Of a DNA stretch of 46,968 bases, positions 16,975 to 33,847 are shown piece after piece (within the stretch, counting starts at the first letter, position 1; each line of letters opens with the position of its first letter). Source of the DNA: Ciona intestinalis (Eukaryota > Chordata > Ascidiacea > Phlebobranchia > Cionidae); the NCBI RefSeq assembly GCF_000224145.3, contig NW_004190409.2, positions 32,090 through 79,057 on the forward strand. The letters are read 5' to 3'. The position numbers and the translations under genes are program-made. The notes below the pieces were generated by a model, which was given only the letters and a program-made list of their open reading frames with translations, did no database searches and was not told where the DNA came from.

Positions 16975-19900
16975 ATGGTGAGTTTCTTGTAATTTTTATA
17001 ATAAACATTTTAATTGTTTTATAACTTTTATAAATATTTCATATCAATTTATAACATAACATTGAATTGTGATGTCACAACAAATGATTTTCAGACTTCA
17101 AAAGTTCAATATTTTCGAACGACCCCTAAGTTACTGGCCGTGCTACAAATGGGGGGGGCCAGTGGTCAAATCTTCACAGCTGATCAGGTGAGTGGTAACA
17201 CACGATTTATGTTCAAGTAAACAATCCAATACATCGTACAAATGGCAATCTTCAACATGAACGTACAAGACAACAATATATTCAACTCTGAATAATCATC
17301 ACTTAACACATTGTACATCGTGTGCGTTCATGCTTGAAACCTATTCTGTGATGTCATAATAGTAGTTTGTGACGGTAATTCTTAAACTGGTGGCCACCTG
17401 AAATTTTGGATTCAAAATGTTCCTTAGGTCTCACTGATACCCACTGTATAATTTTTTTTTTTTTAAATTCGGGCGTTTGTGTCGAAAATTAACTTTGAAA
17501 GTGCGCGAAATCGTGCTGCGTCACCGTATTTTCCACACCAGCCGTCATGGATTAAACCAAGGTTGGATTATTACATCATAGAATGTGTATTGTTACGTTT
17601 GATTCCTTTGTTAAAACAGTGGGAAAAAACAAGGCTATACCGTCTTGTAACGTATGTAATATACCACTATTGACGTAACAGACTGCGATTGTGACGTAAT
17701 AAATCGTTAACCTTACGCAAATCAGACGAATTTTGATTCGTTGGAAAGCAATGCTGGGACAGACTCCCAATGCATCAAGTCATAAATACAAGATGTGTTT
17801 GATGGTAAATTGTTGTTGTATGTAACTTGTATATATTTTATGTTGGTCCAAATATATTGCAGCACTTGTGGTGTCTGTTTAATGGTGGTTCCAACATAAT
17901 GGTTAATATCAGTTGATTTTTATCTCACTATGCAAGCACCCGGTTGGGGCGGTCACTCCAACCAAAAGCGGAATAGGATAATTTTCTTTTGTTGGAAAAC
18001 GTATTAATTATCAAACAACTCCAGCATATTATCAGCCAAGTATAATATTTGTAACTTGATGTATTAGGAGTCTGTCCCGGCATTGCTTTCAAACGCATAA
18101 CTTGAATAAAATAGATGCTATGCACAAGAAAGTGTTTATGATGTCATAATGACATTTTTTATGTCACTACAGCTAGCCACCCCCACGAGTGAAACAACAC
18201 AATTTATCCTTGAGTCTGTTGTTTAAGTAATTAATACTGGTTTATGACATCATAGATTGTATTATTCCTGGGCAAATACATCGAAACTAAGAAACTTTTC
18301 AATCCTTCGAACAAACGTTTGATTCGTTGCAAGAACGACCTTCTTGGGGAAGTTTTCAAAACCAGCCATTTCACCGTCACCGACTTTAAGTAAGTACAAA
18401 CATTTAAATACGGTGAACTTTGTTAAACATAATTCCTAACGCAGGGATTTATGGAAATTGTTGTTTCCGAGTTTGCTGCCCGCCACACAGCGTGAAGTAA
18501 CAACCGAAGTTCAGGTTGGTTGTGATGTCATATATAGTTATGATGTCATAGTTAGTTGTACCACATAATTAACCGACATCCACCAACAGCCACAACAAGC
18601 GCAAGCTGAACAACCAACGTCGAGTAAAGCGAGTGATGCTGCCCTCCCGTGGTGGTATTTCATCTCGCCTCGGGGGGAAAACGTAACGTCTGATCATGAT
18701 TCGAACACGGAGGAAGAAGTTGGGAGTTACCATGTAAGTTGGGGGAGTTACCATGTAAGTTGGGGGAGTTACCATGTAAGTTAGGGGAGTTGCCATGTAA
18801 GTTGGGGGAGTTACCATGTAAGTTGGGGGAGTTACCATGTAAGTTGGGGGAGTTACCATGTAAGTTGGGGGAGTTACCATGTAAGTTGGGGGAGTTGCCA
18901 TGTAAGTTGGGGGAGTTACCATGTAAGTTGGGGGAGTTGCCATGTAAGTTGGGGGAGTTGCCATGTAAGTTGGGGAGTTACCATGTAAGTTGGGGGAGTT
19001 ACCATGTAAGTTGGGGGAGTTGCCATGTAAGTTGGGGGAGTTGCCATGTAAGTTGGGGGAGTTACCATGTAAGTTGGGGGTTACCATGTAAGTTGGGGGA
19101 GTTATTGGAACATAACACATATATACATGGTACATACAGTTCTATGGTCAGCCATGTATGTTACACTCGCTATGGGTGGGCAATAACAATGTTTGATTGA
19201 CAGGAACGAGCCACAGTGGAGGCGTACGACAGCGAGTACGAGAGCGAAGATGAACTTGTTGAATACGAGCCTGTAGATACAGACAGTGAGATCTCGGATG
19301 ATGACACGGAGCCTATAACATCTGATGAAGAAGATACGACCGCTGTAAGTCACATTCCCTATCTAGATATCCATGGAAGTAGTTAGAAGCTTACATATGT
19401 CCATTCTTGGTGTATATTCCTATTAAACTTAGGTTATCTAGCCTTGCAACACATTGTACACGTAACCCATGTGTGTATACCGACTTGGTGTATTTGTCCC
19501 ACTATACTTGTTCAAGATATATTTAAAGACGTCTGGTTTAACTGATCTGACCATCCATTTACTTATACATATTGTGCTACCAACACTCATTTTGAAAGTT
19601 GTAAAATATATTTTAGTTGCACCGGTTGAAAGAATTTCAATCCGATGATGAAGGGGAAGATGAGACGACGGACGTTAGTATCGACTCGGACATAACACTA
19701 GAGGTCAGTATAGATAACATTGGAATATTTGATGTTTATGTTTGTAACGCAGGAGTTATGGTCGTGTCCGGAGTGTAAAACGAGGAATTCCCCAAAAGTT
19801 GGATTTTGTCAAGGTTGTTGGAAGTTAAGGGGGGGCTGGGTGGAAGGGGGAATGACATCACAGGATATGACATCATCAATGGAACAAAGTTCAAGTTATG

Positions 19901-20295
19901 ATGTCACAGACGGACGAGTGACGGAAAACAATCGTTCCAGTTCACCGATTGTTACAACAATGCCCTCTTTTATGACATCACAATCATTGAAACATAAACT
20001 TGATGACGTTGAACCCATGGAAGCGAAGAAACCTCATCTTGACCCCGCTGACCCAACCCTTCGATCCGAAACATCATCAGCATCAACTTCATCGATGAAC
20101 GAAACCTCCTCCTTCCCCGGGCTCTGCAACATCTGTAGGAACAACCCCAATGATGCAACGATGGTACACGGGAATAACGGTCACCAGTTTTGTTGTTTTA
20201 GATGCGCTAAGCGATTGAAACGAAAAGGGAAAAGTTGCCCCGTGTGTCGTCAGCCAATTATGCTTGTGCTACGAAACTATATCGTGCAATTCTGA
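16975..20295 (+). CDS. MDM2: MDM2/MDM4 family p53-regulating E3 ubiquitin ligase
   Basis: Eight exons in phase: 16975-16977 (ATG only), 17095-17187, 18256-18389, 18445-18514, 18590-18733, 19204-19344, 19617-19703 and 19753-20295, giving 404 aa. Domains in order: a SWIB/p53-binding domain (LGKYIETKKLF, CKNDLLGEVF), a very acidic middle (exons 6 and 7), a RanBP2-type zinc finger (CPECKTRNSPKVGFCQGC), and the C-terminal RING (CNIC...HGNNGHQFCCFRC...CPVC) ending in an aromatic/hydrophobic tail as in MDM2. The human protein is about 490 aa, so this is a compact but complete version. Intron 5 starts with an 18-copy tandem array of its own 5' splice site. The last exon holds four copies of the dispersed motif, read as MTSQ, MTSS, YDVT and MTSQ. 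It is convergent with the gene at 20429. Confidence 0.95.
17735..18105. mobile_element. foldback/MITE-like element in MDM2 intron 2
   Basis: Inverted arms of about 55 bp: 17743-17797 (GAAAGCAATGCTGGGACAGA...) matches the reverse complement of about 18041-18098 (...TGTCCCGGCATTGCTTTC) with a few mismatches. No coding capacity. Exact ends and target duplication not resolved. Confidence 0.55.
18724..19110 (+). repeat. 21-bp minisatellite, 18 copies of the MDM2 5' splice site
   Basis: The unit is close to GGGAGTTACCATGTAAGTTGG, and each copy carries CAT|GTAAGT, the sequence of the exon 5 donor at 18733/18734. Variants have TTGCCAT, one copy has GTTAGG, and two are shortened by 1-2 bases. The first copy overlaps the end of exon 5. 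Confidence 0.95.
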
Positions 20296-20378
20296 TATTT
20301 GTTCGCAAGGTTTAAAATATTATTTTCTTATTTGTGGGCTCTTCAAGGATGCTGAATGACAAACGTGGAAAATGTTTT

Positions 20379-20384
20379 TTTATT
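20379..20384 (-). terminator. poly(A) signal of the unknown Cys-rich gene
   Basis: AATAAA on the minus strand, about 45 nt downstream of the stop codon at 20429-20431. Confidence 0.5.
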
Positions 20385-20428
20385 CGCAAGAAATTATTCT
20401 TAATTCTCAACCTGGTATTACATAACAA

Positions 20429-23400
20429 TCAAGCGTACAAGTGTGATATATTTAGGTCCGGTTGGATTGTGTTTATCATCTGCATTACTTCGGGAGCGAA
20501 CATGTTTAATTGAACGAAACAAACTTTTGGCAAATCCAACCGTTGGGGTAACTGTATATAGTGGGGAATACCCCAAAGTGGATTAATTTTAAAATAACTA
20601 GTCCTACTTGCGGGACCAGGTTTCCGAGACTGTAACTCCCACTCTGGTGGTTTTGCATGATTTCTATGTTGCCCTCCTTTCTTCACTTTCCCCATGTTCT
20701 TCATTCGTTGCAAAATATCTCGTTGTTTCTTTGACATAGAAACCCCCCTGTTTGCCGAATGTTTGACATCGAGTTTGGGTCGTTTCACCTCGACCACAGA
20801 AACCTGTTTCTCGGGTTTACGTTTCAAAACAAGCGTTGAAACTTTTTTAGTCTCGTTGTCGGAAGAAGAGTCGCTTAGTTTCGTTACTTCATGGTTCACC
20901 TTAACCATGGTTGGCTGTTTCAACGGAATCTCTTCTTCAATTTGAATTTTTAGTTTGTCACCAACTGCTTGTTTAGGTTTGGTTGGCACAGGGGTTGGTG
21001 GTTCAAGGCTCGATGATGCCGCACAACTTTGTTCAACGTTCGAAACTTTATTTTCCACCAAATGCTTACTTTGCGATCGCTTCTTTCTTAGTTTTTTAAC
21101 TTTCTTTTTCTCGGTTTCCTCCATCTTTGTTTCATGAGGTACAGCACCACCTAGTGTTAGAACCTCGAGCAGTGAGGCGTAACAGTAACGACAACTGTAA
21201 CCTTTGATGTCGCGGTTGGTTTGGCTACATTTGGGACACTTGACGTCTCGCATGCGTCGTGTTGCGCACTTAGAACATTTAAACGATGATGTCATTAAGT
21301 CCCCACACTGGGGGCAGTAGTGAGTCTCGCTTGGTGAGGACAGGTTTGGGGGGTTTCCCTCGGAACTATCGTTATTTCTCTGTTGGGGAGAATCCCCAAG
21401 TAAACCAGTAGTTAGTGCTGGGGGCTGTTCGTTGTTTGTTAATGGTGATGTCATATTGTGTGGTTGTGATGTCACTTGTTTAGATTTAGCGATGTCATCA
21501 AACACTTGTTGGACGATGTTAAGATATTCGCTGCAAAACATGAGGTTTAATTTCAAGATGTTTCGATTAATATTCAAGACTTACTTTCGTAGTTGCGTGT
21601 CCGCGATGAAAAACCTAGTTTCCATAATCATGGTTCGACTCCCATCAACCTCATATCCACAGTCAAGCAAACAATGGACGACGTTTGACACAAATGTTCT
21701 GAAACATTTTAACAAACGATCGACATCTGCTTTCTCTTGCACGCAAAGTTCTTTCATCCACTGCGTATAAAGAATAAACATCACGACAATCATATATCAC
21801 GACAATCGTATATCACGACAATCGTATATCACGACAATCGTATATCACGACAATCATATATCACGACAATCATATATCACGACAATCATATATCACGAAA
21901 ATCATATATCACGACAATCATACATAACGACAATCGTACATCACGACAATCATATATCACGACAATCGTACGTCACGACAATCGTACATCACGACAATCG
22001 TATATCACGACAATCATATATCACGACAATCGTATATCACGACAATCATATATCACGTTGTACTCACCGATGTGAATTGTTGCAGAGTGTGCTGCACAAG
22101 TGTGTTCAACGACCGCTTCATGACGTTCGCATGCAACGTTCGCCATAATTTCATCCAACCATCCGGCATCTGCGTGTTTAATATATATAGTTGCTACCAT
22201 GTGTGTTTGACTTGTAAGAAATCTTTTTGCAATTGTTTGTTTGTGCTTAAAATACCAACGTTTTATGCGGCGACGAACCATCAGTGTATGACTTACCCAA
22301 GGACTATATTTAACCCCCCCCCCTTCCTTTAACCCCCCCCCCCCCCAACTTACGTTAGCCGAACACCGAATGCAAATCAACCAACTCAAAGTTTCGTGCG
22401 AACAAAGTTTCGTGGACAGGAAAACCAAATTCTCTTTTTCAAGTTGGGATAAGTTGTCGCTTTCCAATATTTCAATGATCTGTGATGTCATAATAGTAAC
22501 ACTCATTCATTTTATAAAAAAAAAAACAAATATTGACCCAGGCACCCCCCACTCACCTCCTGCACGATATTTATCTTTGCTTCACTTGAACAATCATGCC
22601 GTTCGATCAAATACGTAAAGATGATTTTCACGATCAGGTTGTTTCGTTCTTTGGCTGCGTTTCGGAAAAAGAGAACAGTTTCCTTCCCCGACAATCCATT
22701 TCTGTGATGTCATAATGATTATATGATGTCATACCAGCTATGATGTCATAATGCCCACCTCAGGAAAACCTCCCTATACGACATCAATATATCGGTGCTT
22801 CTATTCGACCACCGGGTGTCTCCCTCTCCGAACAATTGTTTGAACTCTTCCATGACCTCTAGTGAGTGTTTCATGCAACAGACCTTCCCTATGACATCAC
22901 AGTACTCATGCATTGTTTCATTAACGTAAATTTTTTTCTCCATAATCTTCTGAAACACGACCTCATACAACCACCGGGGTGAGCTAGAAGGCTTGTCCGT
23001 CGTTAATAATCTAAAACATAACATCATGTTATGACATCACAATAAATGATGATATCACAATTACCTCGTAGCAAACTTTGCGCAACTTCTCACCACATGG
23101 TGGAGCAATGGAGGTGAACAATTCCACCAATCACGTTTAATCGTCGTTTCCATGAACATTATGACATCATCAATGGAAAATCCCGTAATTAATCTACGGT
23201 AACATAAAAATAATATATATATTGGTTTACAATAGAAATATAATACTCACGCATCGAAAGATTCTTCGTTGATTTGAGAAATGTTGAAAATATTTTGCTT
23301 GCTTCGATCGATGAGCCAAGATATCACCCCCTGGTGGCCGGACGTTAATAACGTGGGTTGCGTGAAAAGGTAAAACAGCCCCCATTCATTGTTCTGTGGG

Positions 23401-26400
23401 GCAACATGGGTTGAATGTAATGTGGGGCGACATGGGTTGATTGTAATGTGGGGCGACATGGGTTGATTGTAATAACCGAACAAAGGGAACCAAACAATTA
23501 AAATACAGGAGGTGGCAGGAATAGTTGACAGATTTTATTTAAAACCACCATACCTTATACGCAGCAATGAAGTGATTCATATCGTCAGCATCACACGCAC
23601 ATTGTTTCATAAACTTAAGGATGAGCAACGAACATGTGAACAATGCAGCTTGCGGCTCAATGCTTGAACACTTCAACAGATACCTTGAGCACGAGTTGGA
23701 CGTAGCGACCTGCCCCCCCAATCTTACCAACTCGGAACTTGTTTTAACCCACAACGTGACTTTACTTGTGTTGCAATCCAGTGGCATCCTGTTCACCCAA
23801 TTTGCCAACCATAAGTAGCAACTAATATTGGTTTGTGCGTTGTGGTTGACTTCCATAAACACGAGGAATATGAGCAACAGGACGGTTTCATCGCAATCAA
23901 CCAACTTATACGAACCAACATTCACTGGAAAGATAAAAATAATTCATTTATTTGTAACAAGTTACAATCCTGTTACATCAACACTCACGTTTGCTGTTGA
24001 AAGTCGACATAAGTTGCGTGTCCGATTCTAACTTCTCGCCTGATAATAAACTAAATATTTCAAGAACAAAATTATTTTCCAAACTTTTAAAAAAGTTTAA
24101 GTTTTCCACCAGGCGAATGCAAGCGTCTTTAAACTTCCCTTGTTTGGCCAAGTAAAATAAAATCCACTTTTCTATGGCAACACTGTAGAAACAATATGGT
24201 CAACACTGAACCCCACCACATCCACAACTCACGTTATGCTTGTCCCATCTCTCGTATAAACGTTGTATGTTTTAACAACTTTGCAAGTCTTCAAATACCT
24301 TACGATGGCATTGTACCTGATACACATACACATTACTACACGAACATACAAACACAACCTGTCAATCAAACCTTCGCTCACGATCAAGTTTCAACACTCT
24401 CATCTCCACTATGTATCCCGTCTCTTTCAAACTTTCTGATCCTTTCAGTCTCCCCGAGACATTCTGCCCGCTCAATACAGCGCGCAGCAAAATGTCGTCC
24501 CAATGCCGTAACTTTAAAAATCTATAAACATTATAAATGTGACGTCATAATGTAAGTGCATTGTTATCAAACAACCATATTATGACATCACAAACCTCTC
24601 AATGATGTCATTTAGCTTGAGTGGTTGTATAGAAGCACCGACGCATTTAAGAAACTTGACTTTGAATTGGTTGTTAACTTCATGTAGCGTAAACAACTTT
24701 ATAAGTTGTGGTTCAATCAACTCGTTCATGATTGTTGGGGTGTTGCATTGACACGAGGTGTTGGGGTTAGATGGGGTGCCTCTGTGGGGGGTTAGGGGGA
24801 TTAGGGGGATTCACGGAAAATTTAGGAATAATTATTGAACACTAGCCCATGTAAGGATACATTTATGTTATTTCTATTGTTCTAACGCATGGCAAGATCT
24901 CACTTTTCGCATAATTGACTTACTTAATGTGATTGAAATCGGCGGGCCGATGTGAGCACAGCTCAGACAACAATGCTTCGTATAAAACAAGGGCCGAGTA
25001 CGGTTGGTTGGAAAAATCTTTTTTTATCTCTTCAATAATTGCCTTGATCTCGCTTCTTACAGGATCGTAACTGGATGAAATGATCATCAAAATATTGTTG
25101 AAGAAAGCTACAGTCATCATAACAAAGCTTTTCATCGAGAAACCACCAATTAAAGTAAACTTACTTAAATTTCTTGCGAACATCATGGACAGCTTTGCAT
25201 TGAGCGCAATCTACTTTACGTTTGGTTTCTCGATGACAACTACAATTGCACGGGACTTCATAAAATTCGCACGATGTTCCGGCCCTGTACGTGATGTACG
25301 CTTCACGAACACGAATCATTTGTTTCATGGCAATGTCACCTGAATATCACGTGAATGAAACCTCATGAACCATAATTCACAAACTACAAACCTGCTGCTT
25401 TAATATCTGGGTTGACTTCTTCATGTGACAGCATGTTCATGAGCGGTGTATGCTTCATGTTTCGACGCGCCTTCCAACAACTGGCCTTGGCGTGCGCGTT
25501 ACAATGAGGTGCAACCCCCGCACCCCACACCTCACACTGCAACACAACCATCATATAAACAACAACAAGAACAACATGTTGTTATCTTACCTTTGAAGCA
25601 ACTTTGTCACAAATGTAACAAAAACATTTCCGACAAAACCTCACGTTTGATTGGTCAACGGGTGTGTCTACTTTATCTACACGTCTGTGAAGTCATAATA
25701 TAATAAGTATTGACAACATAGACACAACATATTACAACTTACGTGAACTTATAAATGGGACAATCCGACCTCATATGCGACATAATCTCAGCTTGTGTTG
25801 TTCCAACTATTTCGATATCGTCATCAATTATGATCCTTGTCTTATCTTCCACCACTACACAACACGAGAAAGTAAATATATTTATATTAAATTAAAAACA
25901 AACAAACATTCACCCGGCATTCGAACATCGTTGTCCGAATCTTCGTCTAATGTTATTGAGCTCGCATCTGTGGGTACATAGATATCTTATATATATTCAT
26001 AGATATCTTATATATATCATAGATATCTTATATATATCATAGATATCTTATATATATCATAGATATCTTATATATTTATTTATTTAATTTTAAAACTGAA
26101 AACATAAAAAAGTCAAGCAACAAAAACATAATTTAAAACCCACCAGATTGTTGCGAAGTTGATCTTGTCCGATGCGTCGTGGTTGGTTGTACGTTGCTAG
26201 CCTGTGTGTGTCGGGGTTATTCTACTTTCAATATTCAATTTATACCAATGTACCTGCTTCATGTTGATTGGTTGGTCATTTATTTGATTTGCTGGTTTCT
26301 GACGAATTGTTTCGGGAGTTTCAACCCTGGCTCTCATAGTGGGGGGGAGGTGTGGAGGGGGTGTGGCCATCGTGTTCGAGGGGGGGTGGACCTGTGATGC

Positions 26401-26982
26401 CAATAAGTGGTTCAAGGGGTGCATGTGTTGGTTGGGGGGACTGGATACCGGGGGTGTGTGGATTACAGTGGGGGGGTGCTGGGTGTTGGTTGGTCGTCTT
26501 ACTGTGTGTGGTGGGGAGGGTAAGTTAGGGTGAGGGGATAACGGGTGGTGTACGCTTGTTGGCTGAGGTAGGTGGGGGGGTTTGTTGGATGTACTTTGAC
26601 GCATATGGTTTGGTTGACGCATTCCACCGATGGATGTGTTTAGTAACTGTCGCTGTTGTGACGAACTCATGCTTAAATTATTCTGCATCGTAAGATTATT
26701 TGCCAAACTTTGCCAGTGTTGTTCATTGGGTACATGGTGGCTGGGTGTGTTTGGTAGAGAATGCATGCCCGGATATTGAGCCAACATTGCATTTGATGTC
26801 ATGAACTTATGGGTTGTGTTCGGTAATTGATGGTAAGTCCTCGCTTGTCCGTTGCTTGCTACATGTTGATACATGGGTGCTTGAAGCTGCTGTTGTTGCT
26901 GTTGTTGTTGTTGTTGTGGCCGTGGGACATTGTAGTGCTGGGCGTTTTGTTGAAATCTTTGTTGATAATAATTTGGGTACAT
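20429..26982 (-). CDS. large Gln/Pro-rich, cysteine-rich protein, family not recognised
   Basis: About 20 exons on the minus strand. Well supported: 26254-26982, 26144-26201, 25914-25967, 25743-25854, 25591-25684, 25392-25536, 25165-25339, 24924-25070, 24596-24781, one starting at 24521 (end unclear), 23989-24182, 23554-23924, 23251-23393, 23065-23193, 22759-23010, 22557-22701, 22354-22479, 22068-22169, 21585-21760 and 20429-21530. The N terminus is Gln/Pro-rich with a polyQ run. Then come a zinc-binding-like block (FCRKCFCYICDKVAS...CEVW...HC...C) and a second Cys cluster (CNCSCH...CAQC). A long helical middle follows. Near the end lie CPQCGDL...CSKC, CPKC...CRYC and a basic region (KKKVKKLRKKRSQSK). 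The Cys pairs suggest two zinc ribbons, and the basic tail suggests a nuclear protein; both are inference. Several exons contain the dispersed motif, and two start directly after it. Confidence 0.75.
21780..22056. repeat. 17-18 bp minisatellite filling an intron
   Basis: Units read ATATATCACGACAATCGT with A/G and C/T variants, roughly 16 copies. The intron runs from 22067 to 21761 on the minus strand, so the array fills nearly all of it, starting within about 12 nt of the donor. Confidence 0.93.
22311..22347. repeat. poly-C tracts
   Basis: Two runs of about 12 and 15 C separated by TTCCTTTAA, in an intron of the minus-strand gene close to the donor at 22353. Homopolymer lengths here are prone to assembly error. 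Confidence 0.85.
23396..23472. repeat. 29-bp tandem repeat at a splice acceptor
   Basis: About two and a half copies of GTGGGGCGACATGGGTTGAT plus TGTAAT. On the minus strand the last unit supplies the acceptor CCCCACAG used by the exon starting at 23393. Confidence 0.85.
25978..26072. repeat. CATAGATATCTTATATATAT tandem repeat
   Basis: Five copies of a 21-24 bp unit in a 176-nt intron of the unknown gene, beginning about 10 nt from the acceptor of the exon 25914-25967. It belongs to the CATAGAYATC family. Confidence 0.88.
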
Positions 26983-32152
<5,170 letters not shown>

Positions 32153-32285
32153 CACCGGCTGGATTATTTTAGGTTGATTTTTATTTGTTTTTGTGTAAAT
32201 ATATTTTGCAACACTAGGTGAATGCACTTTTTATTGAATTATATTTGAAATATTCTCATATTGTTCATTATTTAATGTGTTGATG

Positions 32286-32317
32286 AATAAATTAAATGAA
32301 TTGAAATTCTAAATAAA
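32286..32317 (+). terminator. SLC66A2 poly(A) signals
   Basis: AATAAA at 32286-32291 and again at 32312-32317, 135-165 nt after the stop codon. Confidence 0.6.
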
Positions 32318-32496
32318 ACATTTTTATTAAATCAAAATATTTTTAAGCAATAATAATATCTGTTTTGCTGCTTTGCCTTAAATTATTTTATCGATGAAAT
32401 ACTGTTTGTGCCTTTTGTCCCAGATGAAATAAAGATATTATAAATGTGTGCGCATGCTAGCCGCTTGTAACACCTCAAGCAACAGGATTGGGATTT

Positions 32497-33303
32497 TTAA
32501 TGGAAGTTCACGATTGCTGCTGCGATTTTTAGCATCCCATTCATGTTTTTATAATAACTAAAGTTGGTGTTATTGAACACCGCAAATGAATTAAGTTTTT
32601 CCATCGATGTCTTGATAGTTGCAGCGGCTTCCATGTACAATGGGGAATCATCTTCTAGTTGGGTTTCGTGCAGATTTGAACCACCATCGTTATTCACAAG
32701 TTTATGCAATAGTTTGTGTTTCACGTCAATCATTTCCTCATTTTCTTTCAATTTTTCTTTGAAGTTACATTCATCGAACAATAACTTTGATGACCTCACA
32801 ATGGCCTCTGATATGAAACAAATAGTTCCGTTCATCGTAAAAACAACAACCACATGTAAGTTGGGACGAAGCTCTATTATATTCACAACATATTTTGATT
32901 TTGAATTCTGCGGCCATTGTATAAGTTGAGATAGGTTGACGTATAAGGAGTTTGACCAAGGAGGAATCACCGACTGCGCATTCATGTTGTGAAATAATAA
33001 GTTTAAATAATTGTCATCAACATCAAGTTTGATCTTCATGAGGGTAACCATGAGTTGGTCATGCAGTATACCACTCCCATCTTTAACAACCAGCTGCAAA
33101 ACCCATTCAAACATTTTATACGAAGGGCAACCCGTCAAATATTTAGTAAGTACGTCGTTGCCTTGTATTATCCCATGCGACCACCGTATTTTCGTTTGTA
33201 AATACTTTCTTTTCATATTTTCATTTCTTAGTTTCATTACTTGTTTGTACAGAAACTCGTTTTGTCTTTCTACAGCTTCACGGACATAAGAAGGCAATTC
33301 CAT
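32497..33303 (-). CDS. intronless protein derived from a DDE transposase, catalytic part lost
   Basis: 268 aa, one exon, intact. The region YLTGCPSYKMFEWVLQLV...LMVTLMKIKLDVDDNYLNLLF...LIQWP has the layout of the helix-turn-helix of DDE_Tnp_4 (THAP/HARBI-like) transposases, where one expects FYTGLPSFE...LLLTLMRLRLN...YRFGIS...IKWP. It then reads VVNIIE and goes directly to VVVVFTMNGTICFISEAIV, matching the family's later GITPxGxISFIS strand. The stretch between them is missing, so the core acidic residues and most of the nuclease fold are gone. A helical N terminus and an acidic C terminus flank it. The long open frame without transposon ends suggests domestication, or a recent relic. No expression evidence. 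Confidence 0.7.
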   Translation of the reverse strand: MELPSYVREAVERQNEFLYKQVMKLRNENMKRKYLQTKIRWSHGIIQGNDVLTKYLTGCPSYKMFEWVLQLVVKDGSGILHDQLMVTLMKIKLDVDDNYLNLLFHNMNAQSVIPPWSNSLYVNLSQLIQWPQNSKSKYVVNIIELRPNLHVVVVFTMNGTICFISEAIVRSSKLLFDECNFKEKLKENEEMIDVKHKLLHKLVNNDGGSNLHETQLEDDSPLYMEAAATIKTSMEKLNSFAVFNNTNFSYYKNMNGMLKIAAAIVNFH

Positions 33304-33670
33304 TGTTTAACTTGACCTAAAAAAACAACAATATTCCAACTTTCCCCACCCTATTATTATATTCTCACCTAAACCTTTTTCCCAGTTTTAGTTTGTTTTG
33401 GTAATATTAGAACTGTTTTCTATGTTTGTGCTCTTTAGCACCAACTAACGGTTTAAAAATTCGCCGCGATCCTAAATTACGCCTCCCCGCTTTTCGTTGA
33501 TTGCCTCTCGCATAAAACGCTGTCCTTACAACCCGTGGTATTTACACCACGTTACAGTTTAGATGAAGTTAGTTTCTTACCAGCAAGTTTAGTAGCAGCC
33601 ATGTGTTTCTGGTTCAAGACTTTGAGGGAAGGTTTATTAGTAGCATTAATATTGTATTACTAACTTAACT
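33304..33670. other. gene-free stretch
   Basis: Nothing coding was recognised. This is the upstream region of the transposase-derived minus-strand gene. No TATA box or clear repeat was seen. Confidence 0.4.
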
Positions 33671-33847
33671 ACTATGCTATTACTACCCTTAACTTATTAT
33701 GATTATTGTTACTACTACTATTATATTATCTTGAAGCGTAATTTGCGACGCGATACGGTTTCTTCGACGCTTGCGTTTCGCGACTTTTTTCATGGGGCCC
33801 CATACGCGCTTTGCGTCGACGCGATTCGATTTCTTTTTGCGGCGGTA

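Noticed and set aside
18569..19200. Long open frames on both strands through the 21-bp array (repeated GELPCKL or PTYMVTP)
   Set aside because: The period is a multiple of three, so any frame without a stop in one unit stays open. The array is intronic by the MDM2 exon phases.
21780..22056. Regular repeats resembling a CRISPR array
   Set aside because: Units are contiguous with no unique spacers, there are no cas genes, and the DNA is animal nuclear.
24196..24555. Plus-strand frame of about 119 aa in the middle of the Cys-rich gene
   Set aside because: No family resemblance and no splice support; it lies opposite an exon and introns of the minus-strand gene.
26197..26540. Plus-strand G-rich frame opposite the first exon of the Cys-rich gene
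   Set aside because: It is the complement of a Pro/Gln/His-rich coding exon that keeps splice phase on the minus strand.
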